Assembly: GCA_002683535.1 (NCBI GenBank) | Contig: NYTO01000005.1 | Location: forward strand, 21,834-28,496 | Source: SAR116 cluster bacterium | Lineage (GTDB): Bacteria > Pseudomonadota > Alphaproteobacteria > Puniceispirillales > Puniceispirillaceae | Direction of reading: 5' to 3' | Length of the DNA stretch: 6,663 nt | Part shown: in pieces, positions 6,228 to 6,663 of the stretch | How the letters are laid out: every line of letters begins with the position of its first letter | Numbering within the stretch: the stretch's first letter is position 1 | Notes under the pieces: model-generated | What the model was told of the DNA's origin: nothing | The model's input: the letters and a program-made list of their open reading frames with translations, nothing else | Database searches by the model: none | Translations under genes and position numbers: made by a program

Positions 6228-6294
6228 CCTGCTAGACAATGGAACAACATTGTTCCAACCAAGTGATAAAGCCGTGCTCCATAGAGCTAGCAGG
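6228..6294. promoter_or_regulatory. Nested inverted repeats between GMC and sulfatase genes
   Basis: The inner repeat is TGGAACAA-CA-TTGTTCCA (6240-6257), a perfect 8+2+8 palindrome. The outer repeat is CCTGCTAG (6228-6235) matched by CTAGCAGG (6287-6294), also perfect over 8 bp, with 51 nt between. The inner element looks like a dimeric regulator's operator; a 2-nt loop and the lack of a following T run argue against a terminator. The outer arms could close a leader RNA structure or be a second site. I could not place a confident promoter here, so whether the sulfatase is transcribed separately from the GMC gene is open. Confidence 0.5.
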
Positions 6295-6305
6295 CTGATA
6301 TTAAA

Positions 6306-6310
6306 AAGGA
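6306..6310 (+). promoter_or_regulatory. Ribosome site of the alkyl sulfatase, two possible starts
   Basis: AAGGA lies 12 nt before ATG 6323, which is long, and 6 nt before the in-frame TTG 6317, which is better spaced. The in-frame TAA at 6311-6313 excludes any earlier start. Confidence 0.5.
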
Positions 6311-6322
6311 TAACAATTGGTC

Positions 6323-6663
6323 ATGATAGATTTTGAAAGCCTTTCATCGACCTTGTCGCAAGCGACAAAGAGCTTCAATACCAACATTTCTGAAATGCTG
6401 CCCCTCGACCAAAAAAAGGATATTGAGGCCGCTACGCGTGGAAGAATAGCTAATCTTCCAAACGATCCGGTTCTGGCGGCTGGTAATCGGAAGGCTTGGG
6501 ATATTAAGGAATTTGATTTTTTACAGGCCAGACCAGCTGATACTGTTAACCCATCGCTTTGGCGGATGGCACAACTTAATACCGTCTCAGGTCTATTTGA
6601 AGTGACCGATGGTGTTTGGCAGGCTCGTGCGTTTGACTATGCAAATATGACTGTCATTCGTGG
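6323..6663 (+). CDS. Alkyl/aryl sulfatase, MBL fold (N-terminal part only)
   Basis: This is the first 113 codons of a gene that runs past the window end. Residues 71-112 read PADTVNPSLWRMAQLN, then SGLFEVTDGVWQARAFD and ANMTVI, a close match in style to the N-terminal region of SdsA1/YjcS/Bds1-type alkyl sulfatases. These zinc enzymes, with a metallo-beta-lactamase domain, a dimerisation domain and an SCP2-like C-terminal domain, hydrolyse primary alkyl sulfates such as dodecyl sulfate to the alcohol and sulfate. The HxHxDH zinc motif would lie beyond the window. Residues 1-60 (MIDFESLSSTLSQATKSFNT onward) are polar with no hydrophobic leader, so this version appears to lack the signal peptide of the secreted SdsA1 and may act in the cytoplasm. 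The start is ATG 6323, or TTG 6317 two codons earlier. It follows a GMC alcohol dehydrogenase that could use the released alcohol. Confidence 0.85.
   Translation, partial: MIDFESLSSTLSQATKSFNTNISEMLPLDQKKDIEAATRGRIANLPNDPVLAAGNRKAWDIKEFDFLQARPADTVNPSLWRMAQLNTVSGLFEVTDGVWQARAFDYANMTVIR

Noticed and set aside
6242..6255. LexA/SOS-box-like GAAC...GTTC
   Set aside because: The spacing here is 6 nt, while the Gram-positive box has 4 and the alphaproteobacterial direct-repeat box has 7; no SOS gene is nearby.

Overview
The window looks like part of a proteobacterial chromosome, most likely alphaproteobacterial. This is inferred from the protein style and the compact iol gene order; no rRNA or other taxonomic marker is present. 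It has two parts that differ in base composition and job.

Part 1 (1 to about 2940, + strand, GC-rich) is the end of a myo-inositol catabolic operon: the last 81 codons of iolE (inosose dehydratase), then iolC (5-dehydro-2-deoxygluconokinase), iolB (5-deoxy-glucuronate isomerase) and a class II aldolase of the IolJ type. The genes are very tightly packed, with a 1-nt overlap (iolE/iolC), a 14-nt gap (iolC/iolB) and a 4-nt overlap (iolB/aldolase). Together they cover dehydration of inosose, the isomerase step, phosphorylation, and cleavage of the phosphorylated product toward dihydroxyacetone phosphate and malonate semialdehyde. iolD, iolG and iolA are not in the window. A strong Shine-Dalgarno-like run just after the aldolase has no gene behind it, and GC drops abruptly there.

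Part 2 (about 2940 to 6663, lower GC) is a small accessory cluster. A MarR-family regulator on the - strand, without an ATG start, is divergent from a + strand gene run: a glutathione S-transferase-like protein, a GMC-family FAD alcohol dehydrogenase 31 nt later, and, 112 nt further, the start of an alkyl sulfatase (metallo-beta-lactamase fold, SdsA1/YjcS type) that runs off the window. The regulator/GST gap holds two inverted repeats and a possible 29-codon leader ORF that overlaps the GST start. The GMC/sulfatase gap holds a perfect 8+2+8 inverted repeat nested inside a second 8-bp inverted repeat. A plausible reading is a sulfate-ester or alcohol catabolic cassette under MarR control: the sulfatase releases an alcohol and the GMC enzyme oxidises it. 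That pathway link is inference.

No tRNA, rRNA, CRISPR array or insertion sequence was seen.
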